From: Prolixibacteraceae bacterium
Lineage (GTDB): Bacteria; Bacteroidota; Bacteroidia; Bacteroidales; Prolixibacteraceae
Assembly: GCA_025355875.1 (NCBI GenBank)
Contig: JANXYV010000115.1
Coordinates: forward strand, 1-64,000
Length of the DNA: 64,000 nt
Reading direction: 5' to 3'
Part shown: one piece after another, positions 20,946 through 32,396 of the stretch
Layout: each line of letters begins with the position of its first letter
How positions within the stretch are numbered: the first letter of the stretch is position 1
The notes under the pieces: model-generated
The model's input: the letters and a program-made list of their open reading frames with translations, nothing else
Databases searched by the model: none
What the model was told of the DNA's origin: nothing
Position numbers and translations under genes: made by a program

Positions 20946-21954
20946 GGGATTCTCCGTAATGGATTCGTCCCAAGTGTTTATAAGCCAGATCAGTTACTTC
21001 CCTTCCTCTGGGAGTCCGTTTCAAAAATCCCTCTTTGATCAGGAATGGTTCGTACACTTCTTCAATTGTTCCTGAATCTTCGCCAACTGCAGTAGCAATC
21101 GTCGAAACTCCAACCGGTCCGCCTTTGAATTTATCAATGATGGTGATCAAAATTTTATTGTCCATTTCATCAAGCCCATATTTATCAATATTCAAGGCAT
21201 CCAAAGCAAACAAAGTAATCGCAATATCAATATTTCCACTTCCTTTTACCTGTGCAAAGTCTCTCACACGCCGTAAAAGTGCGTTCACAATTCGTGGTGT
21301 ACCGCGACTTCTGGAAGCAATTTCAACAGCCGCCTGACCTTCAATTTTTACATTTAAAATAAAAGCCGATCGTTTTACAATTTTGGTAAGGATGTCCACA
21401 TCGTAGTATTCCAAATGCGATTTGATGCCAAATCTAGCCCTCAGAGGACTTGTTAATAAACCTGAGCGGGTAGTTGCACCAATTAATGTAAAAGGGTTTA
21501 ATTCGAGCTGAATGGATCGCGCACTGGGGCCTTTATCTATCATGATATCGATTTTGTAATCTTCCATGGCAGAATACAGGTATTCCTCCACGATAGGACT
21601 CAATCGATGAATTTCATCGATAAACAAAACTGCATTGGGTTCGAGGTTAGTCAGTAAACCAGCCAAATCGCCTGGTTTATCCAATACCGGCCCGGAAGTA
21701 ATTTTAAGGGAAACGCCTAATTCGTTGGCAATTATATTTGAAAGTGTAGTTTTTCCAAGTCCTGGGGGTCCATGTAACAATACATGATCCAAAGCTTCTC
21801 CGCGCATTTTGGCAGCTTTGACAAATATTTTGAGATTTTCAACAATTTTATTTTGTCCACTGAAATCATCAAATTCCAATGGCCTCAATTGCTTATCAAT
21901 TTCCTGATCGTTATCCGAACCATACTCTTCTCTGAAATCAAAATGATCGTTCAT
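20932..21954 (-). CDS. ruvB: Holliday junction branch migration DNA helicase RuvB
   Basis: '[22 protein letters not shown]', Walker A '[15 protein letters not shown]', '[10 protein letters not shown]', '[21 protein letters not shown]'. Confidence 0.97.
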   Translation of the reverse strand: MNDHFDFREEYGSDNDQEIDKQLRPLEFDDFSGQNKIVENLKIFVKAAKMRGEALDHVLLHGPPGLGKTTLSNIIANELGVSLKITSGPVLDKPGDLAGLLTNLEPNAVLFIDEIHRLSPIVEEYLYSAMEDYKIDIMIDKGPSARSIQLELNPFTLIGATTRSGLLTSPLRARFGIKSHLEYYDVDILTKIVKRSAFILNVKIEGQAAVEIASRSRGTPRIVNALLRRVRDFAQVKGSGNIDIAITLFALDALNIDKYGLDEMDNKILITIIDKFKGGPVGVSTIATAVGEDSGTIEEVYEPFLIKEGFLKRTPRGREVTDLAYKHLGRIHYGESPTLF

Positions 21955-22025
21955 TATTAGCTTTTAGTATCAGCCAAAAGTAGGAAAAATAAAGCACTGT
22001 GTTTTTTAAAGTTGGGGAAAGAATA

Positions 22026-22415
22026 TCAGACCGCGAGTTCAAGTTCTATAAAAATTATTTTCAGTTTCTCAATATCAAATGGCTTTGCCATAAATTCATC
22101 CATTCCATATGAAATACATTTATCCCGGTCGTTATCCATTGTATTTGCCGTCAGAGCAATGATAGGCGTTCTTTTTTCAATAAATTTTGTAACTTCTTCT
22201 TCTCTGATTTTTATGGTTGCCTCCAGCCCATCCATAACTGGCATCATGATATCCATCAAAATTACATCAAATTTTCTCTCACGAAATCGTTCAATCGCTT
22301 CAACACCATTGTTGGCAATAACCACTTCATGATTGTACTTCTTTAAACTAAACGTTACAATACGTTGATTTAAAAGATTATCCTCAACCAGCAATATATT
22401 TAACCTCTCTCCCAT
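22026..22415 (-). CDS. single-domain response regulator (REC)
   Basis: 'LLVEDNLLNQRIV...DVILMDIMMPVMDGLEATIKIRE...PIIALTANTM..GMDEFMAKPFD'. Confidence 0.93.
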   Translation of the reverse strand: MGERLNILLVEDNLLNQRIVTFSLKKYNHEVVIANNGVEAIERFRERKFDVILMDIMMPVMDGLEATIKIREEEVTKFIEKRTPIIALTANTMDNDRDKCISYGMDEFMAKPFDIEKLKIIFIELELAV

Positions 22416-22924
22416 ATCATTCGAGCTACCTTACTAATAATATATATTCCCTAAAACACTAAAAGGATACCCTCAATTTCAAAAATAAATTAGAATTGTA
22501 TTATTATTATATTTTTTGAATGAATATAAAAGGAATGAATATGAATATGTACTGTTAGTATTCATGATATCTTTTAGGTATTCTTCTTGCATATTTAAAA
22601 TCTCTTATTTTATTTTTTTTTGCTCACAGGTTATTAACAGTATAAACCTCTGAAAACAAAACTACTCTATTTTGCATTAACATCTGTTAGTTTGCTGCAG
22701 TATTTATAAATAAGTGTTACAAAACCATTCTAATTTTGTTTATAATAATTCTCACTACATTTTATTAATTCTTCTTGCTTCATTGGGAAAAGATATCTAT
22801 TACAAATTTCTATGAATATCTTTGCCAAAACTTTGACATTTTTTTTTTGAATTATAAACAAGAATTGAATAAGAATGTTTAAAAATTGAATTTATAATTT
22901 ACTAGTAATGAATTTATTGTAAAG

Positions 22925-25900
22925 ATGGGTAATAACTATAAACAGTTTGTTGATAAACTAAATTCATACATTAAGAAATTTTACTTCTACCAGTTAATAC
23001 GAGGCTTAATTCTCTTTCTGGTAGTTGCTTTAGTATATTTTGTTTTCGTTTCAACTCTCGAATATTTTAATTTTTTTAACCCTAATGTAAAGCTTTTAAT
23101 TGTAGTTTTTACTCTGATTCTTACATTTTTCATTTTCATTTATTTTCTTGTCATTCCTATAGTAAAATTGATAGGTCTGGGTAAAAGATTGAATTATTAT
23201 GATGTTTCTTCACTTGTAAATAAAACATATCCTGAAATTAGAGATCGGTTAATCAATATTGTTGAATTGGCTGAGAAAGGTGATTCATTATATTCAAATG
23301 AATTGAAAAATGCTAGTATAGATCAAAAAATTGATGAATTAGAAATATTCAGTTTTAGCGATGCTATACGTTTTAAAGACTTGAAGTTGATATTTGGTAT
23401 ATTAGTTTTTGGAATGGTTATTTTCTCAGTTATTTTTATAAAGTCACCAGCAATTTTTTCAGAGAGTTCGGCTCGTCTTATTCGTTTTCAACAAAAGTTT
23501 GAAAAACCTTCTCCTTATACTTTTCAGCTTGTAAATGATAATTTGGAAATAGTTACTGGAGGATCAATTGAACTCAGATTAAAATGCGAAGGAAAGGATC
23601 TGCCGGGGATGATGTTTGTAAATATCAGTGGAAATAATTTTATGATGAGTAAACTAGATAACTCTTATAAATATACTATTGAAAATTTGAATAGTTCTGT
23701 ATCAATTTATTTTACTGATAAAAAGTATGTTTCAGATATTTATCATATCACTGTTTTAAGTAAGCCATTTATCTCTTCTTTTATCGTTGAAGTTGAAGCA
23801 CCTTCCTATACCAATATAACCAATGAAGTATTCCAAAACATTGGTGATTTCAAAGTTACTTCGGGTACAAAATTGAAATGGAAGTTTAATACGGTAGATA
23901 CGGACAGTTTAAGTATTTTATTTAGTGATAGCTCAAGGGTAAATGGAATTCATATTGGAGATTCGTTTGAAGTAATAAAAACAGTTTATAACAATCTGGA
24001 ATATAGAATTTCTGTTAGCAATTTGAAATTGAGAGAAAATAATAGCTTGGTATACAAAATTGAAACAGTTGCGGATTTATTTCCAGAAATTAAAGTTGTA
24101 CAAATGCGTGATACGCTCGACTTTAAAAATTTTGTTTTCAAAGGAAATATTGTAGATGATTATGGTTTTAGCAAACTAGATTTTAATGTTAGTTGTAATG
24201 GAAAAGATAGTGTTTTTAAAATTCCATTTTCAACGTATATGATAAATCAGAATTTCTTTTATTCATTCAATTTTGAAATTTTGAAAGATTTTGGAAAATC
24301 ATTTTCTTATTATTTTTCTGTATCTGATAATGATTACATTAATCATTTTAAACGCTCTATGAGCGAAACTTTTACTTTTACTTTTCCGGATTATAATGAA
24401 ATCGTTTTGAAAGAAAATTCAGATTTGAACAGCATCAATCAAATATTGGAAAAAAGTTCAAAACTTTCTAAAGATATTCAACTGGAGTTGGAAAATTTTA
24501 AAAGAAAGCAGATTGATTCACAGCTTTCAGAATGGGATAAATTTCAAACTGTGAAGGATATAATGAATAAAACAAATGAACTTGAAAATGTAATAAATCA
24601 ACTTAACCAACAGAATAAGGATGCTGGCAATTTTCAGAAATCATTTACAGAAGAGAAAACTGATCTATTGAAAAAGCAGCAGCAAATAGAAGAATTATTG
24701 AACGAAGTGTTTAGTGATGAATTAAAAAAGCTTTTTGAGGAGTTTAATGACTTGGCCAAGCAGTTCGATATGAAAAAATTTGACCAATTATCAAAGGAAA
24801 TGGATTCAAATCTTGGAGACCTTTCGAAGCAGCTGGATAAAAATATGCAGTTGTTAAAGAAAATGAAGGTCGAGCAGAAAGTTGACAGGATTCTACAGGA
24901 ATTAAAGAAATTATCTGTCGAAGAGAAAAATATTTTAAATAAACTTAACCGAAATTCGGATTTAAAGGCAGCTAATCAACTGGAAAATGAAAATTCTTTG
25001 TTACTGAATAGTCTGGAAAAGGATTATCAGGATGCCTTGGAATATAATAAGGCACTTGAGAAACCGATGAATTTGTTCAAATTTGACAGTGAATTTAACG
25101 GCATCAAAGGAAACTATTCAAGGGTTTTGAAGGAGTTGGAAAATAAAAATTGGAAAAAGGCCTCTAATGGAATTGGAGATAACATAAAGGATATGGATCA
25201 ACTTGCATTTGCTATGGACCAGATGTTAAACATTGGAAAAAAGAAAGAAAACCAGGCAAATGTTGAGGATTTGGAACAGATTCTGGCAAATATGATTTAT
25301 GTATCGTTTGATCAGGAAAATGCAATGAAAAAGTTGAGTCTTACAGATTTTAATAATCCATTGATTAATGAGTTCAAGGCGAAACAGAAGAATATGATCA
25401 AGCAGGTTGGATTTGTAAAAGATTCGATTTATGCTCTTGCAAAACGAACTCCAGAAATAGGTTCGGTTGTAAACAAAGAAATGATTAATTTGGAAAATAG
25501 TGTCAATTATTCATTCGATTACCTGGAAAGCGGTAATATTGCAGGTTCGCTTATGTATCAGCAATATGGAATGACTGCGGCAAACAATTTGGCGCTTTTC
25601 CTAAGCGAAGCTCTTGAAAATTTAAAAAAACAAGAACAAAATGGACAGCCGGGTGATGGTGATTGTGACAAACCAGGTGGAAAAGGTTCAAAACCTGGAA
25701 TGAAAAAGCTGAAAGACAGTCAGAGTTCCATAAAAGATCAGCTTCAGGAAATGATCAGTCAAATGAAAAAAGGTGATCTTGGAAAAATGAGTAAAAGCAT
25801 TGGTCAAACGCTTGCACAGCAAGAAATGATGCAGCAGTTGATTCGGGAAATGTTAAATGGGAAATCGGTTGGATCAAAGGCTGGGGAACAGTTGAAAGCT

Positions 25901-26209
25901 GCTGATCAATTACTTGAGCAATCGAGGAAGGATTTGATGAGTAAAAATATCAGTTCTGAATTAATCAACCGGCAGAACATGATTATGTCTAAGCTGCTCG
26001 ATGCTGAAAAGTCAGAAATGGAAAGGGATTTTGAAGATAAGCGTGAGTCAAAAACTGCCAAAGATGTAAAAAATATTAACCCTGAAAGTTATTTTGAGTA
26101 TAAGAATAAGATGAAGAATGAAAATGAAATCATAAAAAGGAACAATTATTTATTGAGGATTTTTTACGATCAAAAATATAATAAATTCATAAATCAATTA
26201 AAGAACTAA
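22925..26209 (+). CDS. DUF4175-like large membrane-anchored coiled-coil protein
   Basis: 1094 aa; N-terminal TM hairpin, extended domains, long Gln/Lys/Glu-rich coiled coil with 'MLNIGKKKENQANVEDLEQILANMIYVSFDQENAM'. Confidence 0.75.
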   Translation: MGNNYKQFVDKLNSYIKKFYFYQLIRGLILFLVVALVYFVFVSTLEYFNFFNPNVKLLIVVFTLILTFFIFIYFLVIPIVKLIGLGKRLNYYDVSSLVNKTYPEIRDRLINIVELAEKGDSLYSNELKNASIDQKIDELEIFSFSDAIRFKDLKLIFGILVFGMVIFSVIFIKSPAIFSESSARLIRFQQKFEKPSPYTFQLVNDNLEIVTGGSIELRLKCEGKDLPGMMFVNISGNNFMMSKLDNSYKYTIENLNSSVSIYFTDKKYVSDIYHITVLSKPFISSFIVEVEAPSYTNITNEVFQNIGDFKVTSGTKLKWKFNTVDTDSLSILFSDSSRVNGIHIGDSFEVIKTVYNNLEYRISVSNLKLRENNSLVYKIETVADLFPEIKVVQMRDTLDFKNFVFKGNIVDDYGFSKLDFNVSCNGKDSVFKIPFSTYMINQNFFYSFNFEILKDFGKSFSYYFSVSDNDYINHFKRSMSETFTFTFPDYNEIVLKENSDLNSINQILEKSSKLSKDIQLELENFKRKQIDSQLSEWDKFQTVKDIMNKTNELENVINQLNQQNKDAGNFQKSFTEEKTDLLKKQQQIEELLNEVFSDELKKLFEEFNDLAKQFDMKKFDQLSKEMDSNLGDLSKQLDKNMQLLKKMKVEQKVDRILQELKKLSVEEKNILNKLNRNSDLKAANQLENENSLLLNSLEKDYQDALEYNKALEKPMNLFKFDSEFNGIKGNYSRVLKELENKNWKKASNGIGDNIKDMDQLAFAMDQMLNIGKKKENQANVEDLEQILANMIYVSFDQENAMKKLSLTDFNNPLINEFKAKQKNMIKQVGFVKDSIYALAKRTPEIGSVVNKEMINLENSVNYSFDYLESGNIAGSLMYQQYGMTAANNLALFLSEALENLKKQEQNGQPGDGDCDKPGGKGSKPGMKKLKDSQSSIKDQLQEMISQMKKGDLGKMSKSIGQTLAQQEMMQQLIREMLNGKSVGSKAGEQLKAADQLLEQSRKDLMSKNISSELINRQNMIMSKLLDAEKSEMERDFEDKRESKTAKDVKNINPESYFEYKNKMKNENEIIKRNNYLLRIFYDQKYNKFINQLKN

Positions 26210-26211
26210 TT

Positions 26212-26610
26212 TTGAAACGCGATCTGGTCATACCTTCAAATCTTGCTTGTATCGGTGATGTGAGGAGCTTTTTGGATAGGATTTTTAATGAATCCAAACT
26301 TGACAGGTCGCAGTTCAACCGTGTTTTTTTGGGAATAAGCGAGGCAGTGAATAATTCTATTGTGCATGGAAACAAGTTCGATACGACCAAAAGTGTTTTC
26401 ATAAGTACAATACTTATAGACAGAAAGTTTTTAGTTCATGTAAAAGATGAGGGAAAAGGTTTTTCTTTGGATTACCTTGACGATCCGACTAGCACAGAAA
26501 ATCGCAGACGGGAGTGTGGAAGAGGAATCTATTTAATCATGCAATTCGCAGATGATGTTTTGTATTTAGATGGTGGAAGTAAAGTAGTCATTCAATATAA
26601 TTTTGATTAA
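26212..26610 (+). CDS. ATP-binding protein (anti-sigma regulatory factor / HATPase)
   Basis: 'LGISEAVNNSIVHGNKFD', 'VHVKDEGKGFSLDYLDDP', 'RRECGRGIYLIMQFADDV'; TTG start. Confidence 0.9.
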   Translation: MKRDLVIPSNLACIGDVRSFLDRIFNESKLDRSQFNRVFLGISEAVNNSIVHGNKFDTTKSVFISTILIDRKFLVHVKDEGKGFSLDYLDDPTSTENRRRECGRGIYLIMQFADDVLYLDGGSKVVIQYNFD

Positions 26611-27029
26611 TGGGTATTCATTATTTTAAAGAAGATGTTGCCTTTCCTGATTTAAAGAGAAGGATTATAAATGCATGGATTAAGAAAGTGATTGATTCTG
26701 AAGGAAAGATTTGCGGTAATCTTTCGTTTATTTTTTGTTCTGACGATTACTTGCTTGAGATTAATAGGAAATATTTAAACCATGATTATTTGACTGATGT
26801 AATAACTTTCGATTATGTCAATGGTAATGTTATTGAAGGAGATATTTTTTTAAGCATAGACCGTATCAAGGAAAATTCAAAAGAATACAATACAACGTTT
26901 AAAAGTGAACTGGAAAGGATACTTATTCATGGAGTTTTACATTTACTTGGATATAAGGATAAAAGTAAAGCAGATAAGGATTTGATGACTTTTAAGGAAG
27001 ATATTTATCTTAATGTTTTAAATATTTGA
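26610..27029 (+). CDS. ybeY: rRNA maturation RNase YbeY
   Basis: 'LLEINRKYLNHDYLTDVITFDY', 'GDIFLSIDRIKENSKEYN', 'RILIHGVLHLLGYKDKSKADKDLM' (HGxLHLxGY). Confidence 0.95.
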   Translation: MGIHYFKEDVAFPDLKRRIINAWIKKVIDSEGKICGNLSFIFCSDDYLLEINRKYLNHDYLTDVITFDYVNGNVIEGDIFLSIDRIKENSKEYNTTFKSELERILIHGVLHLLGYKDKSKADKDLMTFKEDIYLNVLNI

Positions 27030-27049
27030 GAATTACATAAATTTTAGAG

Positions 27050-28927
27050 ATGTTACCGTTTTACGATGTAATAATAGTAGGAGGAGGCCATGCGGGATGT
27101 GAGGCGGCTGTTGCTTCAGCAAATTTGGGTTCAAAAACATTGTTGATTACGATGGATATGACTAAATATGCTCAAATGTCCTGTAATCCTGCCATGGGAG
27201 GAATTGCGAAGGGTCAGATTGTTCGCGAAATTGATGCGTTAGGGGGTTTCTCTGGAATTGTTACTGATCAATCGAGTATTCAGTTTAGAATGCTGAATCA
27301 ATCCAAAGGACCGGCAATGTGGAGTCCGCGTGCTCAATGTGACCGGTTTCGTTTTACTGAAAATTGGCGCAATATTCTTGAAAGTACTAACAATCTTGAT
27401 CTATGGCAAGATGCGGTAGTTTCGCTGATTATCAATGAAAATGTTGTAAAGGGGGTAAGAACGAAAATTGGTGTTGACATTTATTCAGGTTCTGTGGTTC
27501 TAACGAATGGTACTTTCTTAAATGGATTGATGCATATTGGGCGGACTAAAATGGAAGGTGGTAGAATCGGCGAGAATGCCTCTTATGGTCTTTCAGATCA
27601 GCTTTCTGGTCTTGGTTTCAGGACGGGAAGGTTGAAAACCGGAACTCCGGTACGGATTGATGGAAGAAGTGTTGATTTTTCAAAACTTAAGGAACAGCAA
27701 GGTGATGAACATTTTCAAAAGTTTTCATTTCTTCCTGAAGTTAAAACTTCTCTAAAACAAAGAAGTTGTTGGATTACGTATACCAATGAGAGAGTTCATG
27801 CAATCTTGGAGGAAGGTTTTGCCGATTCTCCGATGTACAATGGAACAATTGTCGGAACTGGTCCCAGATATTGTCCAAGTATTGAATCAAAAATTGTAAC
27901 TTTTGCTGAACGAAGTTCTCATCAGCTATTTTTGGAGCCTGAAGGTGAGAATACCATTGAATACTATTTGAACGGTTTTTCTTCTTCTTTACCGTGCGAT
28001 GTTCAGTTGCGTGCATTGAAGGAAGTTCCCGGTTTAGAAAATGTCCGCATTTTTAGACCAGGATATGCTATTGAATATGACTATTTTGATCCAACTCAAT
28101 TAAGTCTGACTTTGGAAACAAAGTTGATCAAAAACCTCTTTTTTGCCGGGCAAATTAATGGAACTACTGGTTATGAGGAAGCTGCTGCTCAAGGTTTGGT
28201 TGCTGGAATTAATGCTCATCAAAATGTTCGCAAACTTGAACCTTTCATTTTGAAACGCGACGAAGCATATATCGGTGTATTGGTTGATGATCTAGTTTCA
28301 AAAGGTGTTGATGAGCCATACCGGATGTTTACATCGCGTGCAGAGTACCGTATCTTATTGCGCCAGGATAATGCAGATTTCAGATTAACACAGCGCTCTT
28401 TTCAGTTGGGTTTGGCTAATCAAATGAGGCTAGATCTGGTTGAGGAAAAATGGAAAGCAGTTGAATGCGTTGTTGAATTTGTTACAAATTTTTCAATTAA
28501 ACCGAAGTATATAGATTATATCCTTGAAAAGAAAGGTTCATCTGTTTTGAAGCAGGGAGTTAAATTGATTGATGTAATATCAAGACCACAAATTTCTATA
28601 TTTGATTTGATAGATGAGATTGATCCTTTTAAAGTATTTTTAAGGAGTATTCCTCAATATAGATTTTCAGAAATTTTGGAGTCTGCTGAAATAGCCATTA
28701 AATATTCAGGATATATCGATCGGGAAAAACTGGTTGCAGATAAGTTCAGACGGCTGGATAATATTTTGATCAAAGGAAAGTTTAAATATAAGTCAATACA
28801 TACAATAAGTACGGAAGCAAGACAGAAACTTGCAGATATTCAGCCGGAAACAATTGGACAAGCAAGTCGAATTCCTGGAGTCAATCCTTCTGATATCAAT
28901 GTTTTGCTTGTATTGTTGGGTCGTTGA
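27050..28927 (+). CDS. mnmG: tRNA uridine-5-carboxymethylaminomethyl(34) synthesis enzyme MnmG
   Basis: '[23 protein letters not shown]', '[24 protein letters not shown]', '[11 protein letters not shown]', '[26 protein letters not shown]'. Confidence 0.98.
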   Translation: MLPFYDVIIVGGGHAGCEAAVASANLGSKTLLITMDMTKYAQMSCNPAMGGIAKGQIVREIDALGGFSGIVTDQSSIQFRMLNQSKGPAMWSPRAQCDRFRFTENWRNILESTNNLDLWQDAVVSLIINENVVKGVRTKIGVDIYSGSVVLTNGTFLNGLMHIGRTKMEGGRIGENASYGLSDQLSGLGFRTGRLKTGTPVRIDGRSVDFSKLKEQQGDEHFQKFSFLPEVKTSLKQRSCWITYTNERVHAILEEGFADSPMYNGTIVGTGPRYCPSIESKIVTFAERSSHQLFLEPEGENTIEYYLNGFSSSLPCDVQLRALKEVPGLENVRIFRPGYAIEYDYFDPTQLSLTLETKLIKNLFFAGQINGTTGYEEAAAQGLVAGINAHQNVRKLEPFILKRDEAYIGVLVDDLVSKGVDEPYRMFTSRAEYRILLRQDNADFRLTQRSFQLGLANQMRLDLVEEKWKAVECVVEFVTNFSIKPKYIDYILEKKGSSVLKQGVKLIDVISRPQISIFDLIDEIDPFKVFLRSIPQYRFSEILESAEIAIKYSGYIDREKLVADKFRRLDNILIKGKFKYKSIHTISTEARQKLADIQPETIGQASRIPGVNPSDINVLLVLLGR

Positions 28928-28934
28928 TGTTCAT

Positions 28935-28950
28935 TGTTCCACGTGGAACA
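28935..28950. promoter_or_regulatory. parS-like centromere site
   Basis: TGTTCCACGTGGAACA, perfect 16-bp palindrome matching the general chromosomal parS consensus TGTTNCACGTGNAACA; intergenic between mnmG and apt. Confidence 0.8.
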
Positions 28951-28964
28951 CATAAAAACTAGAA

Positions 28965-29483
28965 ATGGATCTTAAGAAATTTGTTCGCACTATCGAAAAC
29001 TATCCTATCGAAGGGATCAGTTTTAAGGATATTACCACTTTGTTGAAAGAGCCGACTGCCTACAAGGAAGTTGTGGATCAAATTTCATCGCATTATAGAG
29101 ATAGAGGAATCACAAAAGTGGTTTCACTTGAATCCAGGGGGTTTATTGTTGGTGGGGCAGTTGCCTATTGTATCAACGCAGGATTTGTACCTATCAGAAA
29201 AAAGGGCAAGTTGCCATCGGTAGTGTTGAATGAAACGTATGAGTTGGAATATGGTGTGGATTCAATAGAAATCCATGTTGATGCGTTGAACGAAAATGAT
29301 GTGGTGCTGATTCACGATGATTTGTTGGCAACAGGAGGCACGGCTTTGGCAGCACTTTACTTAGTAAGACAATTAAATGTGAAGAAGATATATTTTTCCT
29401 TTATTTGTGATTTAAAGTTTATCGATACTGAAAAGAAAAAGGAATTGGCCACCTACGAAACACATTCTGTGATTCAGTATTAG
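28965..29483 (+). CDS. apt: adenine phosphoribosyltransferase
   Basis: 'YPIEGISFKDITTLLKEP', 'SLESRGFIVGGAVAY', 'VVLIHDDLLATGGTALAA'. Confidence 0.97.
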   Translation: MDLKKFVRTIENYPIEGISFKDITTLLKEPTAYKEVVDQISSHYRDRGITKVVSLESRGFIVGGAVAYCINAGFVPIRKKGKLPSVVLNETYELEYGVDSIEIHVDALNENDVVLIHDDLLATGGTALAALYLVRQLNVKKIYFSFICDLKFIDTEKKKELATYETHSVIQY

Positions 29484-29506
29484 AATTGAATTTTAATTAG
29501 TTTCTG

Positions 29507-31315
29507 ATGATTCTTAAAAATGCTGAGCATCTCCGGTCTATTGCCTCTATTCTTCCTGATCAACCTGGAATATATCAGTATTTTGATTCGACCGGCAAGA
29601 TTATTTATGTCGGGAAAGCAAAGAATCTGAAGAAACGGGTTTCTTCCTATTTTAATAAGACACAGCAAAATCGTAAAACAGAATTATTAGTCAGGAATAT
29701 TGCTGAAATCCGGCATATGGTTGTTGAAACCGAGCAGGATGCGTTATTGCTTGAAAACAATCTGATCAAAAAATACCAGCCTCGCTACAATATCAGGTTA
29801 AAGGACGATAAAACTTATCCTTGGCTCGTAATCCGGAATGAACCTTTTCCGCGGGTTTTTCAAACTCGAACCGTCGTTAGGGATGGCTCCACCTATTTTG
29901 GACCATATACCTCTATTCTGACCGTACGAATGTTGCTTGATCTTTTTCGTAAGCTTTTTAAGTTGCGGAATTGTAAGTTAAATTTGTCCGATGAGAATAT
30001 CCGTCAGAAAAAATTCAAGGTCTGTCTCGAATATCATATCGGAAACTGTTTGGCCCCTTGTGTAGGAAAAATTGAAAGTGATTCATATTTGAAAAATATT
30101 GATCAAATAAAGGAGATATTAAAGGGCAACATCGCCGGTGTGATCAAATACCTGAAGGATATAATGAGACAGTTTTCAATCGAAATGAAATTTGAGGAAG
30201 CTGCATTAATCAAAGAAAAGCTCGATCTTCTCGAAATGTTCCAATCCAGGTCAACCGTCGTGAGTAATTCGATCAGCGATGTTGACGTTTTCACAATTGA
30301 CCAGGATGAATCCTTTGCTTACATTAATTACCTGAAAATAATTCGGGGCGCAATCATGCAGACCTACACGATCGAAATCAGGAAGGTTCTGGATGAATCA
30401 TCTGCAGAATTGCTTGAATTTGCCATCGTCGACATTCGCCAAAAGATATTTAGTAATGCAAAGGAAATACTGGTACCTACCAAACTTGATATGGTGTTGG
30501 AAGGTATAAAATTTCGAATTCCTAAACAAGGAGATAAGAAGAAGCTACTTGAACTTTCGGAACGAAACGCAAAGTATTTCAGAATGGAAAAAATGAAGCA
30601 TCAAATGGTTTCAAATTCTGAACAGACAGAAATTCGGGTTTTGGAAACCGTGCAAAAAGATTTGCGGTTAAAAGTTAGGCCCGTCCATATTGAATGCTTC
30701 GATAATAGTAACCTTCAAGGAACAACTCCGGTTTCCTCCTGTGTGGTTTTTAGAAATGGCCGTTCGTCAAGAAAGGATTATCGTCACTTCAATGTAAAAA
30801 CAGTTGTTGGACCAGATGATTTTGCTTCGATGGAAGAAGTCGTTTATAGAAGGTATAGAAGATTAATTGAAGAAGAGAAATCATTGCCTCAACTAATTGT
30901 GATTGATGGAGGCAAGGGGCAACTCAGTGCAGCTTTAGACGCGCTGGATAAATTGAATCTTCGTGGCAAAATCTCAATCATCGGTATTGCTAAAAAATTG
31001 GAAGAAATCTATTTTCCAGATGATTCTGTGCCTCTTTACCTTGATAAAAATTCTGAAACCATAAAAGTCATTCAGCAATTGCGCGACGAGGCACATCGGT
31101 TTGGGATAACCTTTCATCGGAACAAAAGGTCAGGTGAATTTTTGAAATCTGAGCTTGAAAATATTTCGGGAATAGGAGGGAAGACCATAACGTTAGTTTT
31201 AAAGCGATTTAAGAGCGTTGAAAATTTGAAAAATCAAAGCTTTAGTATGGTCGCTAATGAAATAGGCGATTCTAAAGCAAGGTTAATCTTTGATTTTTAT
31301 AAACTAAGCAGTTGA
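29507..31315 (+). CDS. uvrC: excinuclease ABC subunit UvrC
   Basis: GIY-YIG 'LPDQPGIYQYFDSTGKIIYVGKAKNLKKRVSSYF', 'ECFDNSNLQGT', 'LIVIDGGKGQLSAA', C-terminal HhH 'LENISGIGGKT'. Confidence 0.97.
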   Translation: MILKNAEHLRSIASILPDQPGIYQYFDSTGKIIYVGKAKNLKKRVSSYFNKTQQNRKTELLVRNIAEIRHMVVETEQDALLLENNLIKKYQPRYNIRLKDDKTYPWLVIRNEPFPRVFQTRTVVRDGSTYFGPYTSILTVRMLLDLFRKLFKLRNCKLNLSDENIRQKKFKVCLEYHIGNCLAPCVGKIESDSYLKNIDQIKEILKGNIAGVIKYLKDIMRQFSIEMKFEEAALIKEKLDLLEMFQSRSTVVSNSISDVDVFTIDQDESFAYINYLKIIRGAIMQTYTIEIRKVLDESSAELLEFAIVDIRQKIFSNAKEILVPTKLDMVLEGIKFRIPKQGDKKKLLELSERNAKYFRMEKMKHQMVSNSEQTEIRVLETVQKDLRLKVRPVHIECFDNSNLQGTTPVSSCVVFRNGRSSRKDYRHFNVKTVVGPDDFASMEEVVYRRYRRLIEEEKSLPQLIVIDGGKGQLSAALDALDKLNLRGKISIIGIAKKLEEIYFPDDSVPLYLDKNSETIKVIQQLRDEAHRFGITFHRNKRSGEFLKSELENISGIGGKTITLVLKRFKSVENLKNQSFSMVANEIGDSKARLIFDFYKLSS

Positions 31316-31378
31316 AATATAAGAGATTAATCGAACAAAACTGAACAAAAATTGGCTTGGTTTCTGGCTTAAACTAAA

Positions 31379-32323
31379 TCAATTCCGGTACTTTTCTTCC
31401 CCCTCGAGCAAGCTGAGGTACGAATCATATCTGCTTTGCGCAATAAGACCATCTTCAACCGATTTTTTTACGGCACACATAGGTTCATGCGTATGGGTGC
31501 AATTGTAAAACTGACATCGTTCCAAGGTTTTGAATATTTCGGGAAAATAATGGGAGATTTCTTCCTTATCCATTTCAAGGACTCCAAAACCTTTGATACC
31601 CGGAGTGTCAATAATATATCCTCCAAATTCCAGTGCGTACATTTCAGAATTGGTTGTTGTATGTTTTCCGGAAGAATGAGTCTCCGATATTATTCCGGTT
31701 TTTAAAAACATGTTCGGTTGAACCGAATTGATGATCGTAGATTTTCCAACTCCTGAATGACCTGAGAATACATTGGTTTTATTGGTCATCATATTTTTCA
31801 ATTCATCGATGCCAATATTTGTCTTTGCCGAAAGTTTCAGACAGTCGTACCCAATTTTCTCATAGATTTCAATCAATGAATTCATCAAGGCAGTTTGCTC
31901 TTCATTGTATATATCAGTTTTGTTGAAAATGAGATGGCAAGGAATCCGGTATGCTTCAGCCGAAACTAAAAAGCGGTCGATAAAAGTAGTGGTGGTTACC
32001 GGATATTTAATGGTGACTATCAGAAAAGCCTGATCAATATTGGCAGCAATAATATGCGATTCTTTGGAAAGATTTGGTGATTTGCGAATGATATAGTTGG
32101 ATCGGGGAATGATCCTGGAAATGAATCCGACTAATTGGCCATTTACCGAATTATCTTCTCTGGATTCGGTCAATTCAACATGATCGCCTACTGCGACAGG
32201 ATTTGTGCTGCGGATTCCCTTTAACCGTAAATTTCCTTTAATTCTGCTTTCAATGAGATTTCCTTCTTCCGTTTTTACCGTATACCAGCTCCCGGTTGAT
32301 TTAATGACAATACCTTTTTTCAA
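31379..32323 (-). CDS. rsgA: ribosome small subunit-dependent GTPase A
   Basis: Permuted GTPase 'LIFNKTD', '[16 protein letters not shown]', '[11 protein letters not shown]', zinc motif '[16 protein letters not shown]'. Confidence 0.96.
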   Translation of the reverse strand: MKKGIVIKSTGSWYTVKTEEGNLIESRIKGNLRLKGIRSTNPVAVGDHVELTESREDNSVNGQLVGFISRIIPRSNYIIRKSPNLSKESHIIAANIDQAFLIVTIKYPVTTTTFIDRFLVSAEAYRIPCHLIFNKTDIYNEEQTALMNSLIEIYEKIGYDCLKLSAKTNIGIDELKNMMTNKTNVFSGHSGVGKSTIINSVQPNMFLKTGIISETHSSGKHTTTNSEMYALEFGGYIIDTPGIKGFGVLEMDKEEISHYFPEIFKTLERCQFYNCTHTHEPMCAVKKSVEDGLIAQSRYDSYLSLLEGEEKYRN

Positions 32324-32396
32324 TGGATGTTTCAGATTTAATGATTTTCCGCTACTTTAGTAACCTGTTAAACATGAACCAAAAGTAACAAAAATT

